Positions 49,298-59,376 of a stretch of DNA of 64,000 nt are shown one piece after another (positions within the stretch are counted from its first letter, which is position 1; each line of letters begins with the position of its first letter). A program made the translations under genes and the position numbers. Under the pieces are notes generated by a model. The model made no database searches. It saw nothing but the letters and a program-made list of their open reading frames with translations, and had not been told where the DNA came from. Origin of the DNA: Agromyces protaetiae (GTDB lineage: Bacteria > Actinomycetota > Actinomycetes > Actinomycetales > Microbacteriaceae); contig NZ_CP035491.1 in NCBI RefSeq assembly GCF_004135405.1, positions 806,001 through 870,000 of the forward strand. The letters run 5' to 3'.

Positions 49298-50301
49298 TGG
49301 CAACCAAGCGAACCGGACTCGGCAGAGGAATCGGCGCACTGATCCCCACCGGCGAAGACGCGGCGAAGCCGAACCGGCCGGTCGACGTGTTCTTCCCCGG
49401 ATCGGACGCCGGGGCCGGCACTGCGGCGATTCCCGCGGCGGCGACCGCAGTCGGCGTGGTCGAACGTGCCGTCGCGGCCGAGGGCCTTCTGGCGGTTCCG
49501 GGCGCTCGTCTCGCCCACCTCTCCCCAGCCGACATCGTCCCGAACGCCCAGCAGCCCCGCTCGGTCTTCGACGCCGAAGATCTCGCCGAGCTGGTGCACA
49601 GCATCCGCGAGTTCGGCGTGCTGCAGCCGATCGTCGTGCGCCCGCATCCCGACGAGCCCGGTAAGTACGAGCTCGTCATGGGCGAACGTCGACTGCGCGC
49701 GACGAAGGCGGCAGGCCTCGACACGATCCCCGCGGTCATCAAGGACACCGCGAACGAATCGATGCTGCGCGATGCGCTGCTCGAGAACCTGCACCGCAGC
49801 CAGCTGAACGCCCTCGAAGAGGCCTCGGCGTACCAGCAACTCCTCTCCGACTTCGGCATCACGCAGGAAGAACTCGCGACGCGAATCGGGCGTTCGCGAC
49901 CCCAGATCTCGAACACGATCCGCCTCTTGAAGCTGCCCGAGTCGGTGCAGTTGAAAGTCGCGGCCGGCGTGCTCAGTGCCGGTCACGCCCGCGCGGTCCT
50001 CATGCTCGACGACCCCGAGGCCATGCTCAAGCTCGCCGACAAGATCGTGAACGAGGACCTCTCCGTTCGTCAGGCGGAGGCGATCGCTTCGGGCACTCCG
50101 AAGGCGCCGAAGGCGAAGCCCGCGGCGGGGAAGCGTCAGGAGTTCCTCGACGACCTCGCCGGTCGCCTCGGTGATCGGCTCAACACCCGCGTCAAGATCA
50201 ACCTCGGCGCTCGGAAGGGCACGATCAACATCGACTTCGCGACGGTCCAGGACCTGCGCCGGATCCTCACCGACCTAGGTGAGGAGCTCGAGGGACTCTA
50301 G
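49297..50301 (+). CDS. parB: Chromosome partitioning protein ParB
   Basis: 334 residues: MATKRTGLGRGIGALIPTG (ParA-stimulating N-terminus), a Gly/Ala linker, and the CTPase/ParB domain with LVMGERRLRATKAAGLDTIP and LLENLHRSQLNALEEA. The helix-turn-helix is ITQEELATRIGRSRPQISNT, and the C-terminal dimerisation segment TINIDFATVQDLRRILTDL. It binds the parS sites listed here and slides outward as a CTP clamp. Confidence 0.97.
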   Translation: MATKRTGLGRGIGALIPTGEDAAKPNRPVDVFFPGSDAGAGTAAIPAAATAVGVVERAVAAEGLLAVPGARLAHLSPADIVPNAQQPRSVFDAEDLAELVHSIREFGVLQPIVVRPHPDEPGKYELVMGERRLRATKAAGLDTIPAVIKDTANESMLRDALLENLHRSQLNALEEASAYQQLLSDFGITQEELATRIGRSRPQISNTIRLLKLPESVQLKVAAGVLSAGHARAVLMLDDPEAMLKLADKIVNEDLSVRQAEAIASGTPKAPKAKPAAGKRQEFLDDLAGRLGDRLNTRVKINLGARKGTINIDFATVQDLRRILTDLGEELEGL

Positions 50302-50616
50302 TCCGGAGCGGCTGGGATGAGCTGCGCTCGTCTGGTTCTCGGGAGCGCTCACCTCATCGCAACGGAAGCTCGGACGCAACCGCAACCGCAAGCGCGGGCG
50401 CGCGCGGTGCGCGCGGTGCGCGCGTGCTTGGGATGCCCGCTGTAGGACGCCGCCCGTGGCGACGCCGACCCGTGAGCGACGGGCGAGCCGGGAAGCCGGC
50501 CGGTGAGCGTCGCTGTGCACGGTCTCGTTCCAATCTGCCGTGGGACCTCGCTGCGTAGCAGAGCACAGGTCGGAGCGGCGCATCGGCGCCCGTGCAGGGG
50601 AGCCCTCCGCATCGAT
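50302..50616. other. parB-ClbS intergenic region with GC hairpin at 50389-50430
   Basis: 315 bp between convergent genes. The only structure seen is a long imperfect hairpin, CAAGC at 50389 pairing with GCTTG ending 50430, whose interior is alternating GC (repeats of GCGCGCGGT). It might terminate parB transcription. No gene is apparent. Confidence 0.5.
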
Positions 50617-51129
50617 TCACAGCGAAACGTACGTCTTCCGATGTTTGCGGAGCTTCTTGAGCGCCCAGTCGTAGTGGCTCGAGAGGGCCGAGACGCAGTA
50701 CGAACCGACGCTCGTCGTCCCGGACCAGTCGAAGTATCGCTTGGTGAAGAGCTCCTCGTCGCTGAGCGACTCGACGAGTGCGAGAGCTCGGGTGTTCGAG
50801 TCCTCGAGCAGTGCTTGCGCCTCGTGCAGGCTGACGGCTTGATTCCGGTCACGGAACTCGACGTTGAGTCGCTGGTAGGTTGCCCACGTGTACGGGGCAG
50901 TGAGGAAGGGCTTCCGCTCCCCGGCCAGATTGGCCGCAGCCCACGCGAGCAGCATGCGGTGCCACTCGACGAGGTGGACGAGGACGTCTCGCACATTGCG
51001 ATCACGGTCATCGAACGCGAACTCCGCGACGCGCTCATCGTCGGTCATCGAGGCGACGAGTTGGGTGAGCGCGTCGTACTTCGATGCGCTCAGCGAGAGG
51101 AGTTCAGACTTGCTCGCCGGGCGAGGCAT
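50617..51129 (-). CDS. ClbS/DfsB family four-helix protein
   Basis: 170 residues. The family pattern is MPRPASKSELLSLSASKYD, VRDVLVHLVEWHRMLLAW (metal-site His), then HYDWALKKLRKHRKT at the C-terminus. ClbS hydrolyses the genotoxin colibactin and DfsB is a DinB-like relative; in this organism the substrate is unknown. Single gene, with parS site 6 in its upstream region. Confidence 0.87.
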   Translation of the reverse strand: MPRPASKSELLSLSASKYDALTQLVASMTDDERVAEFAFDDRDRNVRDVLVHLVEWHRMLLAWAAANLAGERKPFLTAPYTWATYQRLNVEFRDRNQAVSLHEAQALLEDSNTRALALVESLSDEELFTKRYFDWSGTTSVGSYCVSALSSHYDWALKKLRKHRKTYVSL

Positions 51130-51146
51130 GCTCGGAGCATACCGAG

Positions 51147-51180
51147 AACGCCCGCCGTTTCACGTGAAACGGCGGGCGTT
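51147..51180. other. parS: 34-bp perfect palindrome containing parS site 6
   Basis: The parS core (CGTTTCACGTGAAACG at 51156-51171) is extended on both sides by GCCCGCC/GGCGGGC arms to a perfect 34-bp palindrome. It lies 17 bp upstream of the ClbS gene and 23 bp after the ddl stop, so it may act both as a ParB site and as a terminator hairpin for ddl. Confidence 0.88.
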
Positions 51181-51203
51181 CGAGAGTCGGGCAGTGCGGG
51201 GTC

Positions 51204-52235
51204 TCAGCCCCGGCGTGCCGCATTCCGTACGAGCGCGTCGTACACCTCGGGGACGCTCCGGTCGGAGGCCTCGATCGCCAGCGGGACGAGCGAGGTCTCG
51301 GTCAGGCCGGGAACCACGTTCGCTTCGAGGAACCACGGGCGGCCCTCGCTGTCGATGATGAAGTCCACGCGCGAGAGGTCGCTGAGCCCGAGCGTGCGGT
51401 GTGCGAGAACCGCGGCCTCGGCGACCGCGGATGAAACCTCGGCATCGAGGCGTGCGGGAGCGAAGAAGGTGGTCTCCCCTGCGTTGTAGCGCGCCTGGAA
51501 GCTGTACACACCGTCGGTCGGCACGATCTCGACAGGTGGGAGGGCCTGCGGGCCGTCGCCGGAGTCGACCACGGTCACGGCGACCTCGGTGCCGAAGATC
51601 CGCTGTTCGACGACTGCGACGTCGGCGTAGGTGAACGCGTCGACCATTGCACGGGGCAGGTCGTCGGGCGACGCCACGATCGTCACGCCTTGCGCCGAGC
51701 CGCCGGAGGCGGGCTTCACCACGAGATCGCCCACGAGTGCGCGCTGCACGACGCGGAGCACGCTCGGTGCCCCCAATTCGCGGAACGACTCGTGCGAGAG
51801 CACGATCGACGCGGGGACTGCGATGCCGGCGTCGCGGACGAGCGAACTCGCGACGGGCTTCGACCAGGCACGACGGGCGGCCGCGCCGGCGGACCCGACG
51901 TGCGGCACGTCGAGCCCCGCAAGCAGGTCGAGGAGCGACCCGTCTTCGCCGCTCGAGCCGTGGAGCGCGGGGAACAGGACGTCGGGGCGGTGTTCGGCGA
52001 GGTACGGGAGCAGCGTCGCATCGGGGTCGCGAAGGGTCACATTGTGGCCGGCCTCCGCGAGCGCGTCGACGACCTTGCGGCCCGAGCGGAGCGAGACGTC
52101 GCGCTCGTGCGAGATTCCGCCCGCGAGCACGACGATGTCGAGCGCGGTGCCCGCTTCGGGCGTGGCTTCGGGCGCAGGTGTTGCGCCTGAGACGTTCGCA
52201 TCAGGCTCGGTCGAAGCATCCGTGAAATCACTCAT
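51204..52235 (-). CDS. ddl: D-alanine--D-alanine ligase family protein
   Basis: 343 residues, ATP-grasp fold: N-terminal VVLAGGISHERDVSLRSGRK, LFPALHGSSGEDGSLLDLL, Lys in LVVKPASGGSAQGVT, and Mg-binding FIIDSEGRPWFLEANVVPG. The usual Ddl VLELNTxPGMT ending is close to EANVVPGLTETS. The first ~28 residues are an acidic Ala/Pro extension. Location near parAB is common in Microbacteriaceae; a true Ddl may exist elsewhere, so the exact dipeptide substrate is less certain. Confidence 0.85.
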   Translation of the reverse strand: MSDFTDASTEPDANVSGATPAPEATPEAGTALDIVVLAGGISHERDVSLRSGRKVVDALAEAGHNVTLRDPDATLLPYLAEHRPDVLFPALHGSSGEDGSLLDLLAGLDVPHVGSAGAAARRAWSKPVASSLVRDAGIAVPASIVLSHESFRELGAPSVLRVVQRALVGDLVVKPASGGSAQGVTIVASPDDLPRAMVDAFTYADVAVVEQRIFGTEVAVTVVDSGDGPQALPPVEIVPTDGVYSFQARYNAGETTFFAPARLDAEVSSAVAEAAVLAHRTLGLSDLSRVDFIIDSEGRPWFLEANVVPGLTETSLVPLAIEASDRSVPEVYDALVRNAARRG

Positions 52236-52266
52236 GATCTGGGTTTTCTCCGATCGCTGGGGCGGG

Positions 52267-53592
52267 CTACTTGAGGTCGGACGGCGGGGCGAGCTCGATG
52301 CCGGGCGTGGTCGGCGACTGCAGCGACCCGGTGCCGGCGAACGTGTCGATGAGGTCGAGTTCGCCGTTCACGACGGTCGCGAGTCGGCGCACGCCGAGGC
52401 GGATCGCTTCAGGCGTCGGGTAGCAGAACGAGAGTCGCATCGCGTGCCGGCCGCGTCCATCGGCGAAGAACGCGGTGCCAGGGGTGTAGGCGACCAGTTC
52501 GCGCACCGCGCGCGGGAGCATCTGCTTCGAGTCGAGCACGTCGGGCATCGTGACCCACACGTAGAAGCCGCCGTTGGGGTTCGTCCACGACAACTGCGGG
52601 AGGTATTCGGAGAGGGCCTCGATCATGGCGTCTTTGCGTTCGCGGTACACGCCGCGGAACGTGTCGATCTGTCCACGCCAGTCGGCGGTCGAGAGGTACT
52701 CCGACACGACGAGCTGAGAGAACGACGACGGCGAGAGGATCGCCGACTCGGCCGCGAGAATGAGCTTCTCGCGGATCGCGTGCGGCGCGAGCGCCCAGCC
52801 GACGCGGAATCCCGGAGCGAGCGTCTTCGAGAACGAACCGAGGTAGATGACGCCCTCGGGGTCGAGCGAACGCAGCGCGTTCGGTGCGGGCTCGTCGAAG
52901 TGCAGCAGTCCGTACGGGTTGTCTTCGAGAACGAGGATCTCGTTCTGGCGGCAGATCTCGAGGATCTCGGGTCGTCGCGCTGCCGAGAGCGTCACGCCGG
53001 CCGGGTTGTGGAAGTTCGGGATCGTGTAGAGGAACTTGATCCGTCGGCCCTGGCCGCGGAGGTACGCGATCGTCTCGCGGAGCGCTTCGGGCACGAGTCC
53101 CTCGTCGTCCATCGCGACGTGCACGACCGACGCCTGATACGAGCGGAACACGCCCATCGCACCCACGTACGAGGGCGCCTCGGCGAGCACCACGTCGCCA
53201 GGGTCGAGGAAGAGCTTCGCGACGAAGTCGAGTGCCTGCTGCGAACCGGTCGACGTCACGACGTCGTCGACCGACGCTCCGCGGATGCCCTCGAGGCCCA
53301 TGACGTCGAGGATGTGTTCGCGGAGCGAGGGGATGCCGGCTCCCCCGCCGTACTGCAGCGCGGTCGGGCCCTGGTCGCGCATGACGCGTTCCATCGACGA
53401 GTGGATGAGCTCCTGCGGGAGCGCCGAGACGAACGGCATGCCGCCGGCGAGCGAGACCACCTCGGGGCGCGACGCGACGGCGAACAGGGCTCGGACCTCG
53501 GAGGCGGCGAAGCCGGCGGCTCGCTCAGCGTAGTTCGCGTACCAAGGGTCGAGGTTGTTGCCGGTCCGCTGCGGGACGCCGTCGGTGGTCAC
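52267..53592 (-). CDS. PLP-dependent class I/II aminotransferase
   Basis: 441 residues from GTG 53592. The fold type I domain has SLAGGMPFVSALP, GGGAGIPSLREHI, YTIPNFHNPAGVTLS, LEDNPYGLL and the PLP lysine in YLGSFSKTLAPGFRVGWA. This matches the 2-aminoadipate/LysN and MocR-like aminotransferase group without the DNA-binding domain. The substrate cannot be fixed. It is 31 bp upstream of ddl on the same strand. Confidence 0.9.
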   Translation of the reverse strand: MTTDGVPQRTGNNLDPWYANYAERAAGFAASEVRALFAVASRPEVVSLAGGMPFVSALPQELIHSSMERVMRDQGPTALQYGGGAGIPSLREHILDVMGLEGIRGASVDDVVTSTGSQQALDFVAKLFLDPGDVVLAEAPSYVGAMGVFRSYQASVVHVAMDDEGLVPEALRETIAYLRGQGRRIKFLYTIPNFHNPAGVTLSAARRPEILEICRQNEILVLEDNPYGLLHFDEPAPNALRSLDPEGVIYLGSFSKTLAPGFRVGWALAPHAIREKLILAAESAILSPSSFSQLVVSEYLSTADWRGQIDTFRGVYRERKDAMIEALSEYLPQLSWTNPNGGFYVWVTMPDVLDSKQMLPRAVRELVAYTPGTAFFADGRGRHAMRLSFCYPTPEAIRLGVRRLATVVNGELDLIDTFAGTGSLQSPTTPGIELAPPSDLK

Positions 53593-53739
53593 ATCATTTC
53601 CGTTCTGCTTTGGGTATTCATGCTAATCACCGGAATCGGGCGGAAATGACGGATGCCTCCGGCTGAGACATCCGTCAGTCCGCGACATCCGAATTGGATG
53701 TCTCGAATCGCGTGCGATTCACACCTGCCCGGGTACGCA

Positions 53740-53773
53740 GAAGACCCGCCCGGCTTGCGCCGGACGGGTCTTC
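53740..53773 (-). terminator. trxA terminator
   Basis: 15-bp arms with one mismatch (GAAGACCCGCCCGGC at 53740 against GCCGGACGGGTCTTC), 4-nt loop, 17 bp beyond the trxA stop. Confidence 0.7.
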
Positions 53774-53789
53774 GAAGGGCCCCTGCCGA

Positions 53790-54113
53790 CTACGCGATGT
53801 AGGCGGCGAGGTCGGCCTCGAGCGCGGGCTTGGGCTTCGCACCGATGACGGTCTGGACGACCTCACCGGCCTTGAAGACCTTCATCGCGGGGATCGCGGT
53901 GATCTGGTACTTCATGGCGAGACCCGGGTTCTCGTCGACGTTGAGCTTCACGATGTCGAGCTTGTCGGCGTGCTCGGCCGCGATCTGGTCGAGGATCGGG
54001 CTGACCATGCGACACGGGCCGCACCACTCGGCCCAGAAGTCGACGAGCACTGCCTTGTCGTTCTGCAGCACCTCCTGCTCGAAGGTGGCCTCGGTCACTG
54101 CGCGTGCAGTCAT
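53790..54113 (-). CDS. trxA: Thioredoxin
   Basis: 107 residues with the active site VLVDFWAEWCGPCRMVSPIL and cis-proline ITAIPAMKVFKAGEV. Cytoplasmic disulfide reductase, electrons from TrxB. It lies 41 bp downstream of trxB on the same strand. Confidence 0.97.
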   Translation of the reverse strand: MTARAVTEATFEQEVLQNDKAVLVDFWAEWCGPCRMVSPILDQIAAEHADKLDIVKLNVDENPGLAMKYQITAIPAMKVFKAGEVVQTVIGAKPKPALEADLAAYIA

Positions 54114-54154
54114 AGTGGTTCTCCTTTCGTGGGAAATCTGAGGTTCGGTGCCGG

Positions 54155-55150
54155 TCAGTTGTTGATGGCGGCGAGCTCGTCGAGCTCTTCGGCTTCGAGC
54201 TCGGCCTCGGCGGGCGAGTTCGTGTCTTCGAGGGCGGCGAGGTAGTGCTCGGCGTCGAGGGCCGCGACCGTGCCCGAACCGGCGGCCGTGACGGCCTGAC
54301 GGTAGAACGGGTCGATGACGTCGCCCGCCGCGAACACACCGGGAACGCTCGTGCGCGACGAACGGCCGTCGACGCGGATCGTGCCCTCGGCGGTGAGTTC
54401 GAGCTTGCCGTGCACGAGGTGGGTGCGCGGGTCGTTGCCGATCGCGACGAACAGGCCGTCGAGGTCGAGACCGCGGACCTCGCCGGTCACGGTGTCGCGG
54501 AGGCTCACGCCGTTCACCTGGTCGCCGCCGTGGATCGCGGTGACCTCGGCGTTCCAGATGAACTCGATCTTCTCGTTGTCGTGCGCGCGCTGCTGCATGA
54601 TCTTCGACGCCTTGAGCTCGTCGCGACGGTGGATCACGTAGACCTTGTCGGCGAAGCGAGTGAGGAAGGTCGCCTCCTCCATCGCCGAGTCGCCGCCGCC
54701 GACGACCGCGATCGTCTTCTGGCGGAAGAAGAACCCGTCGCACGTCGCACACCACGAGAGACCGTGGCCGGAAAGGGGTTCCTCTTCGGGGAGGCCGAGC
54801 TTGCGGTACGCCGAACCGGTCGCGTAGATGATCGCCTTGGCTTCTTCGACGCCGCCGTTGCCGAGCCTGACGCGCTTGACGGGGCCGTCGAGCTCGAGCT
54901 CCACGACGTCGTCGTAGACGATCTCGGTGCCGAAGCGTTCGGCCTGCTGCTGCATCTTGGTCATGAGGTCGGGCCCCATGATCGCCTCGGGGAAGCCCGG
55001 GAAGTTCTCGACCTCGGTCGTGTTCATGAGCTCGCCGCCGATCTCGACGGAGCTCGCGATGAGCAGCGGCTTCAGCTCGGCGCGCGCCGCGTAGATGGCG
55101 GCCGTGAACCCGGCCGGCCCTGAGCCGATGATGATGATGTCGCGCAACAC
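54155..55150 (-). CDS. trxB: Thioredoxin reductase
   Basis: 331 residues, start GTG 55150 (GGGAGCA before it). FAD motif IIIGSGPAGFTAAIYAARAE, redox site SWCATCDGFFFRQ, NADPH motif VVGGGDSAMEEATFL, and C-terminal GVFAAGDVIDPFYRQ. It carries an acidic tail (EAELEAEELDELAAINN). It reduces TrxA with NADPH. Confidence 0.97.
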   Translation of the reverse strand: MLRDIIIIGSGPAGFTAAIYAARAELKPLLIASSVEIGGELMNTTEVENFPGFPEAIMGPDLMTKMQQQAERFGTEIVYDDVVELELDGPVKRVRLGNGGVEEAKAIIYATGSAYRKLGLPEEEPLSGHGLSWCATCDGFFFRQKTIAVVGGGDSAMEEATFLTRFADKVYVIHRRDELKASKIMQQRAHDNEKIEFIWNAEVTAIHGGDQVNGVSLRDTVTGEVRGLDLDGLFVAIGNDPRTHLVHGKLELTAEGTIRVDGRSSRTSVPGVFAAGDVIDPFYRQAVTAAGSGTVAALDAEHYLAALEDTNSPAEAELEAEELDELAAINN

Positions 55151-55305
55151 TGCTCCCTGCGTTCCTTGCGTGCATGTGGCACCCGCGATTCGAACGGATG
55201 TCACGACATGGTGAACACAGTCTAGGCGGCGGGTATTCCGCCCGGCTGAGCGCCTTCGGCGGGGTGTGGATGCCTCGCCGGATGCCTCGCCGCGAGCGTG
55301 TGCCG

Positions 55306-56922
55306 TCAGTCGCGGCGGAGCCGCGCGAGGAGCGGTTCGGCGAATCCGCGCAGCTCGGGCGAGCGGAGGATCCAGAGGCCCGCGAAGTAGAGCACGGCCA
55401 TGACGGCGCCGATGAGGGCCATCGAGGTGACGGCGCCGAGGACGCCCGAGATCGCGTAACCGCCTTCGGTGGTTCCGCCGAGTGCGTTGAGCAGCAGCAC
55501 CCCGGCGATCACGGGCAGCACGAGCGCCGCGGCCGAGCGCGCGACCGCGACCGCGATCCGGCGTCCGTCGAGGGATCCGAGCTTGCGCCGGAGAAGCACG
55601 GATGCCACGACGAGCTGCGCCGCCCCCGCGATCGACGTCGACAGCGCGACGCCGACGCCGATCCACTGCACCGGCAGCAGCAGGCAGAGCGACGCGAGGA
55701 TCGAGAACACGACGACCTGGAACAGCGTGAAGAAGAACGGGGTGCGGGTGTCGTCGAGCGCGTAGAACGTGCGCTGGACGACGAACAGGGCGCTGAACGC
55801 GGGCAGCCCGACGACGAACGCGATGATGACGTTGCCGATACCGGACGCCGCCTGGAACGACGGCTGGAACACCGCGCCGAACGGGTACGCCACGACCATG
55901 AGCACGACGGCCGCGAACACGAGGATGAGCGAGATCCCGCGGATCGCGCCCGACACGTCCGCACGCACGGTCTCGAGTTCGCCGCGGTGCGCGTGCTCGC
56001 TCATGCGCGTGAAGTACGCGGTCGCGATCGACACGGCGATGATCGAGTGCGGCAACATGAAGACGAGCCAGGCGATGTCGACCGCCGCGACAGAAGCGCC
56101 CTGGCCCGTCGCGACGAAGAGCACCCGGGTCTGCACGATGCCGGCGAGCGTCGTGAGCAGGAGCATCCCGAACGTCCACCCGGCGAGCCGACCGGCGTGA
56201 CCGAGGCCGACCCCCCGCCACTGGAAGTCGGGCCGGTAGCGCAGGCCGATGCGGCGCCAGAACCAGAACAGCACGACCGCCTGCGCGACGATGCCGAGGG
56301 TCGTCGTGCCCGCGAGGAGCGCGATCATCCCGGTCGTCCAGTCGCCGGCCGTGCGATCGCCGTGCGGGTCGAACCCGTAGAGGAGGCCGAAGGCCGCGAG
56401 ACCCGCGAGCGCGACGACGTTGTTGAGCACGGGCACCCACGTGAACGGGCCGAAGCTGCGCTTGGCGTTGAGCACCTCGCCGAGCAGCGTGTAGAGCCCG
56501 TAGAAGAAGATCTGTGGCAGGCACCACCACGCGAAGGCGATCGCGAGCGGCAGCGCCGACGGCTTCGAGGACCCGTAGATCCAGACGAGGACGGGCGCGA
56601 GCGCCGTCGCGACGACCGTCGCCGCACCGATGATCACGAGCGCGAGCGTGAGCAGCTTGTTGATGTACCCGCTGCCGCCGTCGGAGTGCGCGGCGGACTT
56701 CACGATCTGCGGGACGAGCACGGCGCTCAGCACTCCGCCCGCGACGATCACGTAGACCGTGTTCGGCAGGCCGTTGGCGAGCGCGAACGCGTCGGCGCTC
56801 ACCGAGCCGTAGGCGCCGATCGCGGATGCGAGCACGATCGCCTTCACGAAGCCGAGCACGCGCGAGACGAGGGTGCCCGATGCGAGGAAGACGCTCGCGC
56901 GCCCGATGCGGTCGTCAGTCAT
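55306..56922 (-). CDS. murJ: Lipid II flippase MurJ family
   Basis: 538 residues, MTDDRIGRASVFLASGTLV start (ATG 56922). About 14 membrane helices are visible, e.g. GYAISGVLGAVTSMALIGA at the end. It belongs to the MATE/MviN superfamily and would flip lipid II for wall synthesis. Start overlaps the DUF6049 gene by 8 bp. It lacks the pseudokinase extension of mycobacterial MviN. The region 55151-55305 after it holds nothing evident. Confidence 0.94.
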   Translation of the reverse strand: MTDDRIGRASVFLASGTLVSRVLGFVKAIVLASAIGAYGSVSADAFALANGLPNTVYVIVAGGVLSAVLVPQIVKSAAHSDGGSGYINKLLTLALVIIGAATVVATALAPVLVWIYGSSKPSALPLAIAFAWWCLPQIFFYGLYTLLGEVLNAKRSFGPFTWVPVLNNVVALAGLAAFGLLYGFDPHGDRTAGDWTTGMIALLAGTTTLGIVAQAVVLFWFWRRIGLRYRPDFQWRGVGLGHAGRLAGWTFGMLLLTTLAGIVQTRVLFVATGQGASVAAVDIAWLVFMLPHSIIAVSIATAYFTRMSEHAHRGELETVRADVSGAIRGISLILVFAAVVLMVVAYPFGAVFQPSFQAASGIGNVIIAFVVGLPAFSALFVVQRTFYALDDTRTPFFFTLFQVVVFSILASLCLLLPVQWIGVGVALSTSIAGAAQLVVASVLLRRKLGSLDGRRIAVAVARSAAALVLPVIAGVLLLNALGGTTEGGYAISGVLGAVTSMALIGAVMAVLYFAGLWILRSPELRGFAEPLLARLRRD

Positions 56923-59288
56923 TCCGGCCTTCGGGAGATTCAGAGGTTTCGGGAGCTTCGGATGCCTCGGAGCCCACAGGTGCAGTCGAGACATCCGTGT
57001 CGCTCGAGACATCCGAAGACGCCCCGTCGGCGCCCTGCGCGGCGGCCTCGGCGCGCTCGCGACGCCGACGGCGGATGTTGCGCCAGATGCCGATACCGAA
57101 GAAGAGGACGAGCACGACGGCGAGGATCGTCGCGCCGACGCCCTCCCAGTCGGCCTGCACGTTCGCGGGGATCTGCACGGGCTGCCCGAGCGGAACGCCG
57201 GTCGGCGAGGACAGCGTGACCGTCAGCACGACATTGCCGTTGCTGACACCGGCCTTCACCGGGACGAGCACGTTCGTGCGCGACTCGGCGGGCACCGTGA
57301 CGGTGACGTCCTCTTCGATGACGAGGCGGCCGTTCGACGGCGAAGCGTGAACGACGACGTTCACCGGGTACGGCAGCTTGTTCTCGACGGTCGTCGGGAA
57401 GTTCGCACCGGCGGACAGCACGTTGACCTGGCTGCTCGGCGCGACGCTGATCGCGTTCCGCGCGTCGTTCCACTCGGTGAGCTGCTCGCCCACGGCCGTC
57501 GACCAGCCCGCGGGGTCTTCGATCCACGCGACGTCGAGAAGCGCGAGCAGCGAGCGCCGCGCGGGCGCGGTGAGGACGTCGGGGTCGTCGAGCACCGAGG
57601 CGAACGAGGTCAGCGAGGTCTCGCTCTCGAAGAGGCGTCGGATGCCGCCGAGGCGGCCGTCGCCCTGATGACCGTCGACGAGCGTGCGGTCGGTCGGCGG
57701 TGCGCCGATCGCACCGGCGAGGTTGGCGGGGGGCGACCACGGCCAGTGCTCGAGCTCGGCGAGCGTCGCGCCGACGCGCGCGGGCTGCACGCCCGCGTCG
57801 CGGGCGAAGGTCGCGACGAGCGTCGACGTCTCGCCGGCCGCGGCGCGGAGCGCGAGTTCGGCGGAGAGGCGACCGGATGCCTCGCCCCACTCCGCGTCGG
57901 ACGTCGCCGCGGCAGCGGCCTGGAGCGCGGCCGACAGGGTCGCGTCGGCGACGATCGCGGACTCGCCCTCGACGGCGGCAGCGGCGTTCGGCTGGCCGTT
58001 GATCGGTTCCACGTTCGCGGCGTCGAGGATCGTAGTCGTGTAGCCCGCCCCGCGCAGGGCCGCGAGGTCACCGGGGCGACGGTGTCGGGCGCGGGCCAGG
58101 CGAGGTCGGCGCGCGTGTACGGCCAGGCGAGCAACTGGGCCGTCGTGGGCACTCCGCCGGGAGCGACCGTCGGTTCGGCGGGCGGCTCGGTCGCGATCGG
58201 GTCGGATGCCTCGGCGTCGCCCTTCTTCGCGAGCGACGCGGGCCCCGGCGCCGGGGTCGGCTCGACGTCGCCGGGGACGGTCGCGAAGTTCGCCGGGTCG
58301 AGTACGTCATCGAACGTCGTCGGGGCGGCGGGCGGGAGGCCGAGCTGCGTCTGAGCGGTGAGATCGGCGTCGGCGTAGGCGAGCGGGAAGACTTCGTTCG
58401 AAATCACGCGAAGGCGCGAAAGCCAGGTGATCGCGGACTCGGGAGCCGAGGTGCCGAGCGCGCGGATCGAGGCGATCACGCGTGGATCGAGGCCGATCGC
58501 GACCGGTCGGTCGGCGAGCGCATCGAGTTGGCGGGTCAGCGATCCCACCGGGCCGGTCAGCGTCGCGAGCGACTCCCCGTCGAGGAGCCCCTCGGTCTCG
58601 ACGGGACCGTGATGGCTGCGATGAGGGAGAGGCGGGGACCGCCGCCCGTCGCGGTCGAAAGCGCGAACGCCGCCTGGCCTTCGGCGATCGGCGTGCCGTC
58701 GTCGGCCGAGACGACCTCGGCTGCGATGCCTGCGACTGGGGCGCCGGCCGCATCGCCGAGGAAGTCGGCGGGAAGCGGGAACGAAACGGTCGCGCTCGTG
58801 CCGGCGAGCAGGACGGGCGAGGATGCCTCGCCGAGCGCCGCGAGCTGCGCTCCGCCCCGATCGGGTGAGAGCCACGACTCGAGCGCGGCCGGCGAGGTCA
58901 ACAACGGCGAAGCGGAGCGCGACAGATGGACGACGCCGGCGCCGACCGTCTCGGCCGTGCCGTTGCGGATCTCGACCTGCAGCACCGTGGGCGACGCGGG
59001 ATCGAGCGTCGCGCCCAGCACCGGAGCGACGTGGACTTCGACGGTCCCGGCGGGCGCGTCGTCGTCGGTTGCGGCGCCCTCGCTCGACGACTCGGTCACT
59101 GCAGACGCCGGCACCGAGGCATCCGCCCCCTGGAGCGCGCGCAGGCGCGCCGGAACATCCCCGGCATTCGCGATGAGCGGCGTGCCGACCGTCGCGACGA
59201 TGCCGAGCGCGACGACCGCGCCGACGAACAGACGCCTCCGATCGAGGTGTCGGCGCAGTCGACGCGCAGTGTTCGACTCGTCCGACAT
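56915..59288 (-). CDS. DUF6049 membrane-anchored extracellular protein, two frame breaks
   Basis: Starts ATG 59288, MSDESNTARRLRRHLDRRR, followed by a signal/anchor helix (LFVGAVVALGIVATVGTPL). Beta-rich extracellular domains run to a C-terminal helix (VGATILAVVLVLFFGIGIW) and a basic cytoplasmic end (RNIRRRRRERAEAA). The frame breaks near 58601-58605 (after SLIAAITVP) and 58070-58076 (after APDTVAP); adding one base at each gives one ~790-residue protein. This family always precedes murJ in Actinobacteria and is presumed to work with the flippase. The function is not established. Confidence 0.85.
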
Positions 59289-59376
59289 GCGTGCGATTCT
59301 ACGGGGCAACGGCTGCGGACTCGCTCGGCGCCCGCCGACCGAAGCCTCCCAGGTCGCGCCGCTTAACATTGAAGGC

